Shown one piece after another: positions 33,824-42,351 of a stretch of 64,000 bases of DNA. The notes below the pieces were generated by a model. It ran no database searches and was not told where the DNA came from. It was given only the letters and a program-made list of their open reading frames with translations. The stretch is from positions 62,001 to 126,000 of the forward strand of contig JAFEAL010000005.1 of the NCBI GenBank assembly GCA_018266435.1. The letters are read 5' to 3'. Every line of letters begins with the position of its first letter. Position 1 is the stretch's first letter. Source of the DNA: Bacteroidota bacterium. Its GTDB lineage: Bacteria > Bacteroidota > Bacteroidia > Cytophagales > Cyclobacteriaceae. The position numbers and the translations under genes are program-made.

Positions 33824-35239
33824 CTAGTGGCTAACTGGCTTCCGGTCTTTCCAATAAAAATAAAAAGGCACTCCCGATGCCATTAAGGTCAGTCCCATTA
33901 ATGCTTCGCGTGGTTTGCTTATAAATGAAACTACCAACAGTACGATACAGAATAAAATAAAAAGAGCCGGCAGCACAGGATAGCCCCACGCTTTGTAAGG
34001 CCTGGGTGCATCAGGCATTTTTATGCGCAACACAAAAACACCCAGTGCAGTTGATCCGTAAAAAATAAACGAAGCAAAAATGAGCATGTCGGTAAGTTGA
34101 TCAAAACTTCCGCTCATTACCAGCACGCCTGACCATACTCCCTGAAAAATCAGGGCTTTGGTTGGGGTGTGGTGTTGAGGATGAACTTCTTGTGCGCTCT
34201 TGAAAAACAATCCCTCTTTTGCCATGGCATAAAATAATCGGGGCGAAGCCAAAATGGTGGTGTTGGTGCAACCCAATGTGGTAAGTAAGATCAACAAAGA
34301 AATAAAGATGCCTCCAACCGGTCCTAAAATATGTTCGATCACAGTAACCGCAGCAATGGAGTTGCCCGAATGACCAATCAGTTGGTCAATTGGTAAGACA
34401 TACAAATACGCAAAATTGGTCAGCAAATAAATGACCATGATGGCAATCATGCCAAATACCAGCGCCAGAGGTAAGTTGCGTTGGGCATCTTTAATTTCAC
34501 CGCCCAGGTAGCCGATGGTGCTCCATCCTTCATAACCCCAAAATGCCGAGAGCAAGGCCGTAAACATAGCGCTGATGAAAATCGGATCTGTCCACGATCG
34601 TTCAACATAATTTGATCCATGAGATTGAATGTTTTGCCAACTTCCTACACCGGAGAACAATCCTAATAAAATGATTCCCAAAATGCTAACAAGTACAATG
34701 TAAAGAATGGATTTGCTAAATTCCTCTCCTATTTTTAGCCCGATGTAGTTGATGTAAGAGAGAACAGCAATCAGGGCAATGGTCAGCAACTTCACCCCCA
34801 GGTTATCAAATGGAGTAAGAAAACCCAGCACGGTGATGGATTCCCACTTAGCCGATAAATGAGGAAGAGTTACCAATGAGTTGAACGACTGGCCAAATAC
34901 ATACGCAATGGAGGCAACAGAGGCTGTACGGATAGCAGTGAAGTTTGCCCATCCGTATAAAAAAGCAAAAAAGCGATTGAAGATTTTTTTGTAATAAACA
35001 AATTCTCCACCTGAGTCGGCCAGCATGCTGGCCACTTCGGCATTGCTCAACGTGCCGATCAGCGTGAGCAGGCCACCCAGCAGCCAAGCCAGCAAAACCA
35101 ATCCGGGAGATTGCAAGGCTTCGGCCATAGGTGCTACTTTTTTGTAAACACCTGAACCAATAACTGAACTGATGACCAGAAAAAATGCGGAGGCTAAGCC
35201 AAGTGTACGAACGAGTTGGCCTTGGGGTGATTTATTCAA
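33824..35239 (-). CDS. APC-family amino acid permease
   Basis: This 471-residue protein has about 12 helices. The N-terminal GLASAFFLVISSVIGSGVYKKVAPM is the helix-1 motif of the LAT/APC families, followed by SMLADSGGEFVYYKKIFNRFFAFLYGW. It most resembles the LAT-type neutral amino acid permeases. It is 55 bp upstream of the ethanolamine-type permease on the same strand and probably in the same transcription unit. The substrate is not readable. Two APC permeases in tandem beside a gamma-glutamylation cluster suggest one imports amine and the other an amino acid. Confidence 0.85.
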   Translation of the reverse strand: MNKSPQGQLVRTLGLASAFFLVISSVIGSGVYKKVAPMAEALQSPGLVLLAWLLGGLLTLIGTLSNAEVASMLADSGGEFVYYKKIFNRFFAFLYGWANFTAIRTASVASIAYVFGQSFNSLVTLPHLSAKWESITVLGFLTPFDNLGVKLLTIALIAVLSYINYIGLKIGEEFSKSILYIVLVSILGIILLGLFSGVGSWQNIQSHGSNYVERSWTDPIFISAMFTALLSAFWGYEGWSTIGYLGGEIKDAQRNLPLALVFGMIAIMVIYLLTNFAYLYVLPIDQLIGHSGNSIAAVTVIEHILGPVGGIFISLLILLTTLGCTNTTILASPRLFYAMAKEGLFFKSAQEVHPQHHTPTKALIFQGVWSGVLVMSGSFDQLTDMLIFASFIFYGSTALGVFVLRIKMPDAPRPYKAWGYPVLPALFILFCIVLLVVSFISKPREALMGLTLMASGVPFYFYWKDRKPVSH

Positions 35240-35311
35240 GATTCAAAATTTAAACAATTGATTTTTTAAAACTCACAAGAAGGTTTTTATTACGGTGAAA
35301 TGATTCAGCAA

Positions 35312-36214
35312 TCAATAGCCCCAATTTTTCATTACCTGATAGTCTTCTTTAACAGAGTCAATGGGTGCTTGGCCTTGATAAGCCTCTTGCTCAATGATAA
35401 AATGTTTTGTGCCTTCGCTGGCGCAGAGGTCAATCACGTCTTTTACCTGGGCAATTCCTTTTCCTAAAACAGTGCTTTCGTATTTTTCAGGATTGCCGGC
35501 AGACGCTATTTCATCTTTTACATGCAGCAACTCAAAACGCCCGGGAAATTTTTTCACAATGTCTATAGCTTTTACTCCGGCATTAAAGAGATTTCCGGTA
35601 TCCAGTTGTTGAACGACTACCCTCGGGTCGGTCAGCTTCAGAATGAGATCATACAATACTTTGCCATTCACTTTTTTGCTAAACTCAAAATCATGGTTGT
35701 GATAGCCGTACTTCATTCCCGATTGATGGCATAATTCTCCACACTTATTAAATACATCCATAAATTTTTTGAGGCTGTCTTCGGTTTCATAAATGGAAGC
35801 ATCAAGCCACGGGCTTACCACATATTGCTGCCCGGCTGTGGCAGCGTCCTCTACGGTGTATTTCCAACTGTCAGTAAAATCTTTTTTAACTTCGTCCCAG
35901 TGTTGCTTTCCTAACACCGTGTGGCCGCTGGGCATATTCATACCCATATCGGCCAGCATTTTTTTGAATTCGGCAGGTGCATATCCATAAAATTTCCGAT
36001 TTACATAGTTAGCATGTTCCACGTGTTGGTAGCCCATCGCAGCCAGTTGCTTGAGGGTGCCCTGCGGGTCTTTTTTCATGTCATCTCGCACAGAATAAAG
36101 TTGAATACCAAGTGTGCCCTTAGAGGCAAAAAATGAAAATGATTTTGCTGATGAGAGCGTTACAACGGAGGCTGTCATAACACTTTGTTTAAGAAAAGTT
36201 CTGCGGGTGATCAT
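35312..36214 (-). CDS. Exported sugar phosphate isomerase/epimerase-like TIM-barrel protein
   Basis: The protein has 300 residues. The N-terminus (TRRTFLKQSV) fits the Tat signal (S/T)RRxFLK followed by a hydrophobic stretch, so export in folded form is likely. The AP-endonuclease-2-like TIM barrel shows LGIQLYSVRDDM, GYQHVEHANY, GYHNHDFEF, QLDTGNLFNAG and HFIIEQEAYQGQ, which contain the usual Glu/His/Asp metal ligands. Substrates in this large family are sugars or inositols; here it is not known. It is the first gene of the minus-strand block running to the permeases. A perfect 17-base palindrome at 36241-36257 lies 27 bp upstream of its ATG. Confidence 0.85.
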   Translation of the reverse strand: MITRRTFLKQSVMTASVVTLSSAKSFSFFASKGTLGIQLYSVRDDMKKDPQGTLKQLAAMGYQHVEHANYVNRKFYGYAPAEFKKMLADMGMNMPSGHTVLGKQHWDEVKKDFTDSWKYTVEDAATAGQQYVVSPWLDASIYETEDSLKKFMDVFNKCGELCHQSGMKYGYHNHDFEFSKKVNGKVLYDLILKLTDPRVVVQQLDTGNLFNAGVKAIDIVKKFPGRFELLHVKDEIASAGNPEKYESTVLGKGIAQVKDVIDLCASEGTKHFIIEQEAYQGQAPIDSVKEDYQVMKNWGY

Positions 36215-36240
36215 GGTTGGAGTACTTTTTAAATTAGTGG

Positions 36241-36257
36241 ATTCTAAAGTTTAGAAT
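36241..36257. promoter_or_regulatory. 17-bp palindrome ATTCTAAA-G-TTTAGAAT
   Basis: ATTCTAAAGTTTAGAAT is a perfect inverted repeat with a single-base centre, 27-43 bp upstream of the TIM-barrel gene start (36214, minus). It could be an operator for that gene and the permeases behind it. Another reading is a short stem in the 5' leader. Confidence 0.35.
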
Positions 36258-36502
36258 TTGTTGTGAATAAATGAAGGGGCTCATCATTTTCTTTATCAAA
36301 TTTCTATCAGCAGACGATATCGGGCATTTGCAAAGCTTAATGGTAATGGAAACTTACAGAGACAAAAGCTCGGGCAGTTAAGCTGAGGCAACGGGATAAT
36401 ATCAGCCTAATTCACAGAAAATGAGGAAGATTGGAACAAAAATTGTACTTTTGCGGTTGCTATTAAAAACAGGCCTTGCAAGCCGCTAAATCAATCAAAA
36501 AT

Positions 36503-36760
36503 ATGGGAAGACCACCGATTTTACCGAAAAAAAAGAAGGATGGATGGTACATTGAAGTGCGCAACAAAGGCGCTAAGTCTGGCCTTATCCTCATCCGCGA
36601 CAGCTATGAGGCGATGATGCAGGCTGCCCGCCAATACCAGACCACAAAAGACATTATTTTGTTAGGCGAACACCGCAACGGCAAAAGAGTTGAGGATAGC
36701 ATGAAGCAGGAGAAGCAAAAAGAAAAAGCAGCCGCTAAAACAAAAAAAATTAAGGCGTAA
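36503..36760 (+). CDS. Small basic protein of unknown function
   Basis: The start at 36503 (MGRPPILPKKKKDGWYIEV) gives 85 residues; the frame is open upstream to 36476 but the preceding residues look non-coding. The protein is rich in Lys and Arg, with a short beta region (GWYIEVRNKGAKSGLILIRDSYEAMMQAA) and a charged C-terminal helix ending in AAAKTKKIKA. The family is common in Cytophagales; no function is known to me, and nucleic-acid binding is a guess from charge. A -7 element TACTTTTG is found at 36446-36453. Its terminator overlaps the 3' end of convergent tadA. Confidence 0.75.
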   Translation: MGRPPILPKKKKDGWYIEVRNKGAKSGLILIRDSYEAMMQAARQYQTTKDIILLGEHRNGKRVEDSMKQEKQKEKAAAKTKKIKA

Positions 36761-36771
36761 GCACAAATTTT

Positions 36772-37215
36772 TTACGAACGGATCCTTCTAAAGAACGCAT
36801 TAATTAATTCTTTGGAAGGGTCTTTTTTTATGCCCTTGACAATTTCAGTTTTAGGATGGAGCAAGGGAGTTTTTGCCAGCGAGAAGCCGCGCTGTATATC
36901 ATCGGCACCGTACACCAGTCTTTTAAGTTGCACCCAGTGCAAAGCGCCCGCACACATCACACAGGGCTCGAGTGTAACGTACAATTCACATTCATCCAAG
37001 TATTTTGAACCAAGTTTATGAGCAGCCGCGGTTATGGCCAGCATTTCGGCATGTGCCGTGGCATCGGTCAATTGCTCAGTTTGGTTATGTGCCCGGGCAA
37101 TGATTTTATTTTGACAAACCACTACGGCCCCCACCGGCACCTCACCGTTATCAAACGCTTTTTGTGCTTCTTTTAAGGCTTCTGTCATGAAATAATCAGG
37201 AGAGGAAAAATCCAT
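36772..37215 (-). CDS. tadA: tRNA-adenosine deaminase / nucleoside deaminase
   Basis: The protein has 147 residues with the cytidine/deoxycytidylate deaminase zinc motif H55-A-E57 (TAHAEMLAI) and P84-C85-VM-C88 (TLEPCVMCAGALHW). It best fits TadA, which converts A34 to inosine in tRNA-Arg(ACG); some relatives act on guanine or other bases. It is convergent with the small basic gene and its final codons contain that gene's terminator. It stands alone, 89 bp after the AraC gene. Confidence 0.88.
   Translation of the reverse strand: MDFSSPDYFMTEALKEAQKAFDNGEVPVGAVVVCQNKIIARAHNQTEQLTDATAHAEMLAITAAAHKLGSKYLDECELYVTLEPCVMCAGALHWVQLKRLVYGADDIQRGFSLAKTPLLHPKTEIVKGIKKDPSKELINAFFRRIRS
36781..36831 (+). 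terminator. Intrinsic terminator inside the tadA 3' end
   Basis: GATCCTTCTAAAGAA pairs with TTCTTTGGAAGGGTC (two G-T pairs) around a 12-base loop and is followed by TTTTTTTAT. It stands 20 bases after the small basic gene (stop 36760) and entirely within the last codons of tadA on the opposite strand. Confidence 0.75.
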
Positions 37216-37304
37216 GATTCATTTTTGATTGGTGGATTAAATGTACGACTGACGATTTGTATTTATGGTTTGGGAAATAAAAAAATGGAATTGTAGATCA
37301 GTGG

Positions 37305-38204
37305 TCAATTTTTCCCCATTAAATATTTTTTTGGTGTTACACCAAATTTTTTTTTGAATGCAGCAATAAAGTGGCTCGGATTGTTGTAGCCTATCTCATA
37401 CGCTACTTCAGCCACTTGGTATTTATGTGTGTCGAGCAGCGCACGTGCCTGATCCAATTTGTGGTCTAGCAAATACCCGTACACACTGTTGCCATAAATT
37501 TCCTTAAACCCGGCCTTTAGCTGATACTCGTTAAGGCCGGCAAATTTTGAAAGTTCTTTTAAGCCCGGAGGTGTGTGTGCATTTTTTAACAAGTGTTCTT
37601 TGGCGTGTTTGATTTTGCGCACAGTTTCTTCATTGTTGAGAAACGGGCAGTTTTCTGTATCGGGCTTTTTATCGGAGAAATACAAACTTAAAATTTCATA
37701 CGCCTTGCCATGAAAAAATAATCTCCGGGTGTTCTCATCCAAATTGACCGAGAAAAGTTGATTGAGCACCACATAAAGTGCAGCAGGGATTTGCCGCTCA
37801 TCATATAGTTTAGTTTTTGCATTCTCAGGCTTTAGAAAGGGTATAGAATCATGTGTGAAAAGTTTGTGCAGTTCAGTCAGTGAAACCGATAACTCAACCA
37901 TTCGTGTGCCGCTTGACAAACTGATTTCGAATGGAAGGTTTTTTTCGGGGTTGTAGAAAAAATAATTGTGTTTACTTTCAATTTCTCGCGCATAATGCGG
38001 GCTGAATTGAAACCGCGCTTTCCCCGCCAGACAAAAATAAAAATGTACCAATCCTTGTGTTACCAAGCCTTCGAGGGTCTGAGTTTCTGCCTCGTTATTT
38101 TCAATGCAAAAAAGTGATAAATCGCCTTGGTCAAACAATACATTAAAATTCCGTTTATGGGTATTTTCTTTTTTATGATGATTTCCATTTGTCAATAGAT
38201 TCAT
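37305..38204 (-). CDS. AraC-family transcription regulator
   Basis: About 299 residues from the ATG at 38204; 38216 is an alternative start. The N-terminal 170 residues show no strong family signature. The C-terminal AraC domain has two helix-turn-helix units (LKELSKFAGLNEYQLKAGFKEIYG and VAEVAYEIGYNNPSHFIAAFKKKFGVTPKKYL). This layout matches regulators found next to TonB-dependent iron or heme receptors (PchR type). It is divergent from the receptor gene at 38351, which is its probable target. Confidence 0.88.
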   Translation of the reverse strand: MNLLTNGNHHKKENTHKRNFNVLFDQGDLSLFCIENNEAETQTLEGLVTQGLVHFYFCLAGKARFQFSPHYAREIESKHNYFFYNPEKNLPFEISLSSGTRMVELSVSLTELHKLFTHDSIPFLKPENAKTKLYDERQIPAALYVVLNQLFSVNLDENTRRLFFHGKAYEILSLYFSDKKPDTENCPFLNNEETVRKIKHAKEHLLKNAHTPPGLKELSKFAGLNEYQLKAGFKEIYGNSVYGYLLDHKLDQARALLDTHKYQVAEVAYEIGYNNPSHFIAAFKKKFGVTPKKYLMGKN

Positions 38205-38350
38205 ATAAAATAACATTAATTTTTAATAATTCACCCTGATTTCACCTAAAGCAGTACAAAAATAACCAATTGTGCTATTCATTTGAATTTTGGTACTAAT
38301 TATACTTTTACAGGTATTTTTTAAAATGAGCACACCCGATTTTTGCCGCG

Positions 38351-40501
38351 GTGAAAAAAGTCAGTATCCTCATTTTTATTCTTGGGTTAACAAGGCTGTG
38401 GGCTCAAGATTCGCTTCAAACAAAAAAACTTGAGGAAGTTGTTGTAACCGCTACCCGCAACGATCACCCCGTGGCATCTTTGCCCATGCCGGTTTCAATA
38501 GTGAGCAAATCTCAGATACAAACGATGGGTTCGCTCAGGCTCAACAATGTATTGACCGAACAAACGGGGTTGGTAATTGTACCCCAGGTAAATGGGGTGG
38601 GAAACGGTCTGCAAATGCAGGGTTTTGATCCTGACTATACACTTATATTAGTGGATGGCGAACCTTTGATCGGGCGTTTTACCGGTTCGCTGGATCTCAG
38701 CCGCATAACAGTAGGAAACATCAAGCAAATCGAAATTGTGAAAGGCCCCTCATCCAGTTTGTATGGATCAGATGCCTTGGCCGGTGTGGTAAATATTATA
38801 ACCGATGGAGCAGCCGCACGAGGAGGCACTTTTTCGGCCCGCTATGGAACATTCAACACTACCAACTTTAATGCTGACATGGGCACAAAAGAAAAAAAAT
38901 GGTCTTCTTTTGTCTCGTTCAATCGGTACGGTACGGATGGGTATTCCATGGGCGCAAGCACTAACAAAATAGTTTCGCCCTTTACCAACAATACCCTGAG
39001 TGGTAAATTTTCAGCTAAGCTTTCTCCCAGTACCCTGTTAAAATTCTCCGGCCGTTGGTTTGAAGAAAACCAGCAACAAAATTTTTTGGTAAATGCCGGA
39101 GTGAACCAGATGCTGCGCACCATCGGACAGGGCAAAATCAAGGACTGGAACATGATTGGTACGTTGGTTCAGCGTGTATCCAGCCGGCTGAAAGCCACAG
39201 CACGGTTTTACTCCACGCGCTACTCGACTCAGACCAGCCTCAACATTCAACCGGCTGATACACTTTATTACCACGATGATTTTGCACAAGGATTTACACG
39301 GCCCGAGTTAGTTGTTGAATATTTTGCCAATTCAAAAAATATCTTTACCGCAGGAGCCGGAGCTGTTTTTGAAAGTGTACAAACTTCGCGTTACGGTGAT
39401 GAAAGCCCACGCCATCAACAAACAGACTATTCGTTTTTGCAGCATGAATGGTTACCGCAGGAAAAATTTCATTTAATCACCGGAGCACGATGGGACAGAA
39501 ACTCCATTTACGGATCTCAACTCAGCCCTAAGATTTCTGCCCTTTGGCAGGTGAATGAAGCGGTATCATTGAAGGCATCGTATGGGTTGGGCTTTAAGGC
39601 CCCTGACTTCAGACAGTTGTATTTGAATTTCAACAACACGGCTGCGGGCGGTTACAGTGTGTTGGGTACAGAGATTGTTGAGCAGCGCATCAGGCAACTT
39701 CAGGCACAAGGCCAAATCGGTTCATTGTTTTATAACCTGGATCAACTCGGAAAACTGGAAGCCGAGCGATCGCGAGCACTAAATGTTGGCGGCAAGGTGC
39801 TTCTCAATAAAAAATGGTGGGCGGATGTTAATATTTTTCGCAACGATATTGATAACCTGATTGAAACGCAGATTGTGGCCAACACTGTGGCCAGCCAGAA
39901 TATTTACAGTTACCGCAACCTGAAGCGTGTGTTTACACAGGGTCTGGAACTTAATGTAACCTATGCTGTAACCCGATATGTGTCAGCTCAGGCGGGGTAT
40001 CAATTGCTTTATGCCAAAGACAAAGATGTGATGGCCAATATTGAAAGCGGTGGCGTATACAGCTACTACCGAGATCCGGTTACGTTAGAAACCAAGCGGC
40101 TTACCATTTCTGAATATTTTGGGTTGAGCAACCGCTCACGCCATACAGGCAATTTCAAATTGTTTTACAAAAACCCAAACAGCGGATGGGAAGCAAGTCT
40201 GCGCACCATATATCGGGGAAAGTACGGAGCCGGAAGTTTGCAGGGCAATGTGCAGGGAATTAGCATACCACCTTCTGATCGCAACAACAACGGCATCTTG
40301 GATGTGTACGACAATTTTGTAAAAGGTTATTTACTATTCAATTTTTCTGTAGCAAAAACCTTCAAAGATAAGTTTCGGGTACAGGCAGGTGTAGATAATC
40401 TATTGAACTACACTGACCCGATGTATATACCCAATCTTCCGGGCCGGCAATTGTACTTAAGCCTGGCCTACTCATTCCGTGCTATACCACATGAACGTTA
40501 G
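38351..40501 (+). CDS. TonB-dependent outer-membrane receptor
   Basis: The protein has 716 residues with a GTG start. The signal peptide (cleaved near WAQDS) is followed by a TonB box-like KLEEVVVTATRN, a plug domain (PVSIVSKSQIQTM, VNGVGNGLQMQGF, VKGPSSSLYGSDALAGVVNI) and a 22-strand barrel ending in LYLSLAYSF. FKAPDFRQLYLNF resembles the FRAP region of heme receptors, but the His between FRAP and NPNL is not evident. The following HmuY-type lipoprotein and the divergent AraC regulator make heme or an iron chelate the likely substrate. A promoter-like TTTG (38283) with TACTTTTA further on is possible. Confidence 0.92.
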   Translation: MKKVSILIFILGLTRLWAQDSLQTKKLEEVVVTATRNDHPVASLPMPVSIVSKSQIQTMGSLRLNNVLTEQTGLVIVPQVNGVGNGLQMQGFDPDYTLILVDGEPLIGRFTGSLDLSRITVGNIKQIEIVKGPSSSLYGSDALAGVVNIITDGAAARGGTFSARYGTFNTTNFNADMGTKEKKWSSFVSFNRYGTDGYSMGASTNKIVSPFTNNTLSGKFSAKLSPSTLLKFSGRWFEENQQQNFLVNAGVNQMLRTIGQGKIKDWNMIGTLVQRVSSRLKATARFYSTRYSTQTSLNIQPADTLYYHDDFAQGFTRPELVVEYFANSKNIFTAGAGAVFESVQTSRYGDESPRHQQTDYSFLQHEWLPQEKFHLITGARWDRNSIYGSQLSPKISALWQVNEAVSLKASYGLGFKAPDFRQLYLNFNNTAAGGYSVLGTEIVEQRIRQLQAQGQIGSLFYNLDQLGKLEAERSRALNVGGKVLLNKKWWADVNIFRNDIDNLIETQIVANTVASQNIYSYRNLKRVFTQGLELNVTYAVTRYVSAQAGYQLLYAKDKDVMANIESGGVYSYYRDPVTLETKRLTISEYFGLSNRSRHTGNFKLFYKNPNSGWEASLRTIYRGKYGAGSLQGNVQGISIPPSDRNNNGILDVYDNFVKGYLLFNFSVAKTFKDKFRVQAGVDNLLNYTDPMYIPNLPGRQLYLSLAYSFRAIPHER

Positions 40502-40529
40502 TCAATTCAACTTTTAAATAAATCCATCC

Positions 40530-41171
40530 ATGAAAAATCGATTCATCATTCTTTCGCTTTCTGCAGGAGTAATTCTGTTCAGTGCCTGTCAAAAAAATGA
40601 CTCTGTTGCACCCGCTTTAAATGCCGTTACCTATACTAATCTGCCGGCCGATCCGCCTTCAGGTGGGTACAACCCCACCAATGGTCAGGCCATAGGGGTC
40701 ACTAATAAATTTACTTTCTTCAGTTTTGCTACCGGGGCAATTGTGGCTAACACAGACAGCGCAACAACTAAATGGGATCTGGGTTTTAGAGGCACAACCA
40801 TTATTGTGAATGGAGGAACCAGTGGCCCGGGTAATGCGGCAGCACAAGTGGTAACGGGTATTTTTGAAAACCTGACCACGGCACCCAATTCAGGATTTGG
40901 TCAAGACAATAGCAGGTCGGCCTCAGCGCCTTATGCTATTCCGACAGGGTCTGGCAACGGGTGGTATAATTATGACCCGGCATCGAACCTCATTACACCT
41001 ATTGCCGGCCGGGTAATTATGGTGAAGACAAGCGGAGGAGAATATGCGAAAATGGAGATACTCAGTTATTACAAAAACACTGTTATGCCCACCACGCCCA
41101 CACTCACACCCAACGACCGATATTATACATTCAGGTATGTTTATCAGCCCAGTGGTACCAAACTGCAATAA
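40530..41171 (+). CDS. HmuY-family lipoprotein (probable hemophore)
   Basis: The protein has 213 residues. A lipoprotein signal ends in FSAC (about residue 19), followed by a beta-rich domain with DSATTKWDLGFRGTTIIVNGG, the characteristic HmuY segment, and an end with YYTFRYVYQPSGT. HmuY proteins bind heme at the cell surface and pass it to a TonB receptor. It lies 28 bp after the receptor gene and is followed by a strong terminator, so the two form an operon. Heme binding is inferred from the family; the His ligands known from Porphyromonas are not conserved across it. Confidence 0.82.
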   Translation: MKNRFIILSLSAGVILFSACQKNDSVAPALNAVTYTNLPADPPSGGYNPTNGQAIGVTNKFTFFSFATGAIVANTDSATTKWDLGFRGTTIIVNGGTSGPGNAAAQVVTGIFENLTTAPNSGFGQDNSRSASAPYAIPTGSGNGWYNYDPASNLITPIAGRVIMVKTSGGEYAKMEILSYYKNTVMPTTPTLTPNDRYYTFRYVYQPSGTKLQ

Positions 41172-41193
41172 GCAACACCGGATATAGCGTTTG

Positions 41194-41229
41194 AAAAAAC
41201 CTTGTGGAGACACAAGGTTTTTTTTATTT
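41194..41229 (+). terminator. Intrinsic terminator of the receptor-hmuY operon
   Basis: AAAAAACCTTGTG and CACAAGGTTTTTT form a perfect 13-bp stem with a GAGA loop, followed by further T residues. It is 22 bases after the hmuY stop and ends 8 bases before the next ATG (41237). Confidence 0.9.
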
Positions 41230-41236
41230 TTCTACC

Positions 41237-42337
41237 ATGAATGAGCGCGTTCTTTCACTTGATGTCCTTCGAGGCATGACAGTTTGTTTGATGATCATTG
41301 TCAATACTCCCGGAAACAGCGCTACTACTTTTGCTCCTCTGCTGCATGCGCACTGGCATGGATTTACACCCACAGATTGGGTATTTCCCACCTTTATGTT
41401 TGTGGTGGGCAATGCCATGAGTTTTAGTCTGACAAAACATGAATCGAAGGGGGAGAGAGTTTTTCTTAAAAAAATATTCAAACGATTTGCCTTAATTTTT
41501 TTGTTGGGATTTTTAATGTACTGGTTCCCTTTTTTTCACGAAGAGAACGGGGTGTGGGTGTTTAATCCGCTCAGTCAAACCCGGGTATTGGGCGTGTTGC
41601 AGCGCATTGCATTAGGCTACTTGTTGGCGTCACTAATTCTGCATTACTGGAAAGAAAAAGGTGCGGTAGTATTTAGTGTGGTTGCTTTGTTGGGATATTG
41701 GTTTTTGCTTTATGCGTTTGGAGATTACACGCTCACCGGCAATGCTGTACTGAAATTAGATCTGGCTTTGCTGGGAGAGAATCATTTGTATCACGGAGAA
41801 GGCCTTGCGTTTGATCCGGAAGGATTACTCAGCACCTTACCTGCCATTGTGAATGTAATTGCAGGATATTTGGCCGGTAGGTTTATTTTGAAAAAGGGCA
41901 ACTCGTACGAAACCATTGCTAAACTCATGATAGCCGGTGTAGTTTTATTGTTTGTGGCATGGTGCTGGAATATGATTTTTCCCATCAACAAAAAATTGTG
42001 GACCAGTTCATTTGTGATTCACACCGTAGGGCTGGATTTATTGATATTACCGTTACTCATTTTTACAATTGATATTAAACATTACAAAAGCTGGACCTAT
42101 TTTTTTGAAGTCTTCGGAAAAAATACCCTGTTCATTTATTTACTTTCAGAGATTGGTATTGTCTTTTTCTGGATGATAAACGTGGGCGACCAGACCTTGT
42201 ACAGTTGGTTGTACCAACACGTGTTTCAAATAACAGGTGATTACACGGGCTCGTTGTTGTTTGCTATGGGCTGGATGCTTACCTGCTGGAGTGCGGGGTG
42301 GTGGATGGACAAAAAGAAAATTTATGTCAAGGTTTAA
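41237..42337 (+). CDS. DUF5009/heparan-alpha-glucosaminide N-acetyltransferase-like membrane protein
   Basis: The start at 41237 (MNERVLSLDVLRGMTVC) gives 366 residues; the longer frame starts inside the terminator. It has about ten hydrophobic helices. The N-terminal RVLSLDVLRGMTVCLMIIVN and HWHGFTPTDWVFPTFMFVVG match the NagX/HGSNAT-like acyltransferase family, which transfers acetyl groups to sugars across the membrane. The substrate is unknown. It begins after the terminator of the previous operon and is followed by the SMP-30 gene 14 bp later, so it may start a new transcription unit. Confidence 0.85.
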   Translation: MNERVLSLDVLRGMTVCLMIIVNTPGNSATTFAPLLHAHWHGFTPTDWVFPTFMFVVGNAMSFSLTKHESKGERVFLKKIFKRFALIFLLGFLMYWFPFFHEENGVWVFNPLSQTRVLGVLQRIALGYLLASLILHYWKEKGAVVFSVVALLGYWFLLYAFGDYTLTGNAVLKLDLALLGENHLYHGEGLAFDPEGLLSTLPAIVNVIAGYLAGRFILKKGNSYETIAKLMIAGVVLLFVAWCWNMIFPINKKLWTSSFVIHTVGLDLLILPLLIFTIDIKHYKSWTYFFEVFGKNTLFIYLLSEIGIVFFWMINVGDQTLYSWLYQHVFQITGDYTGSLLFAMGWMLTCWSAGWWMDKKKIYVKV

Positions 42338-42351
42338 ATGGAACGGCAGTT

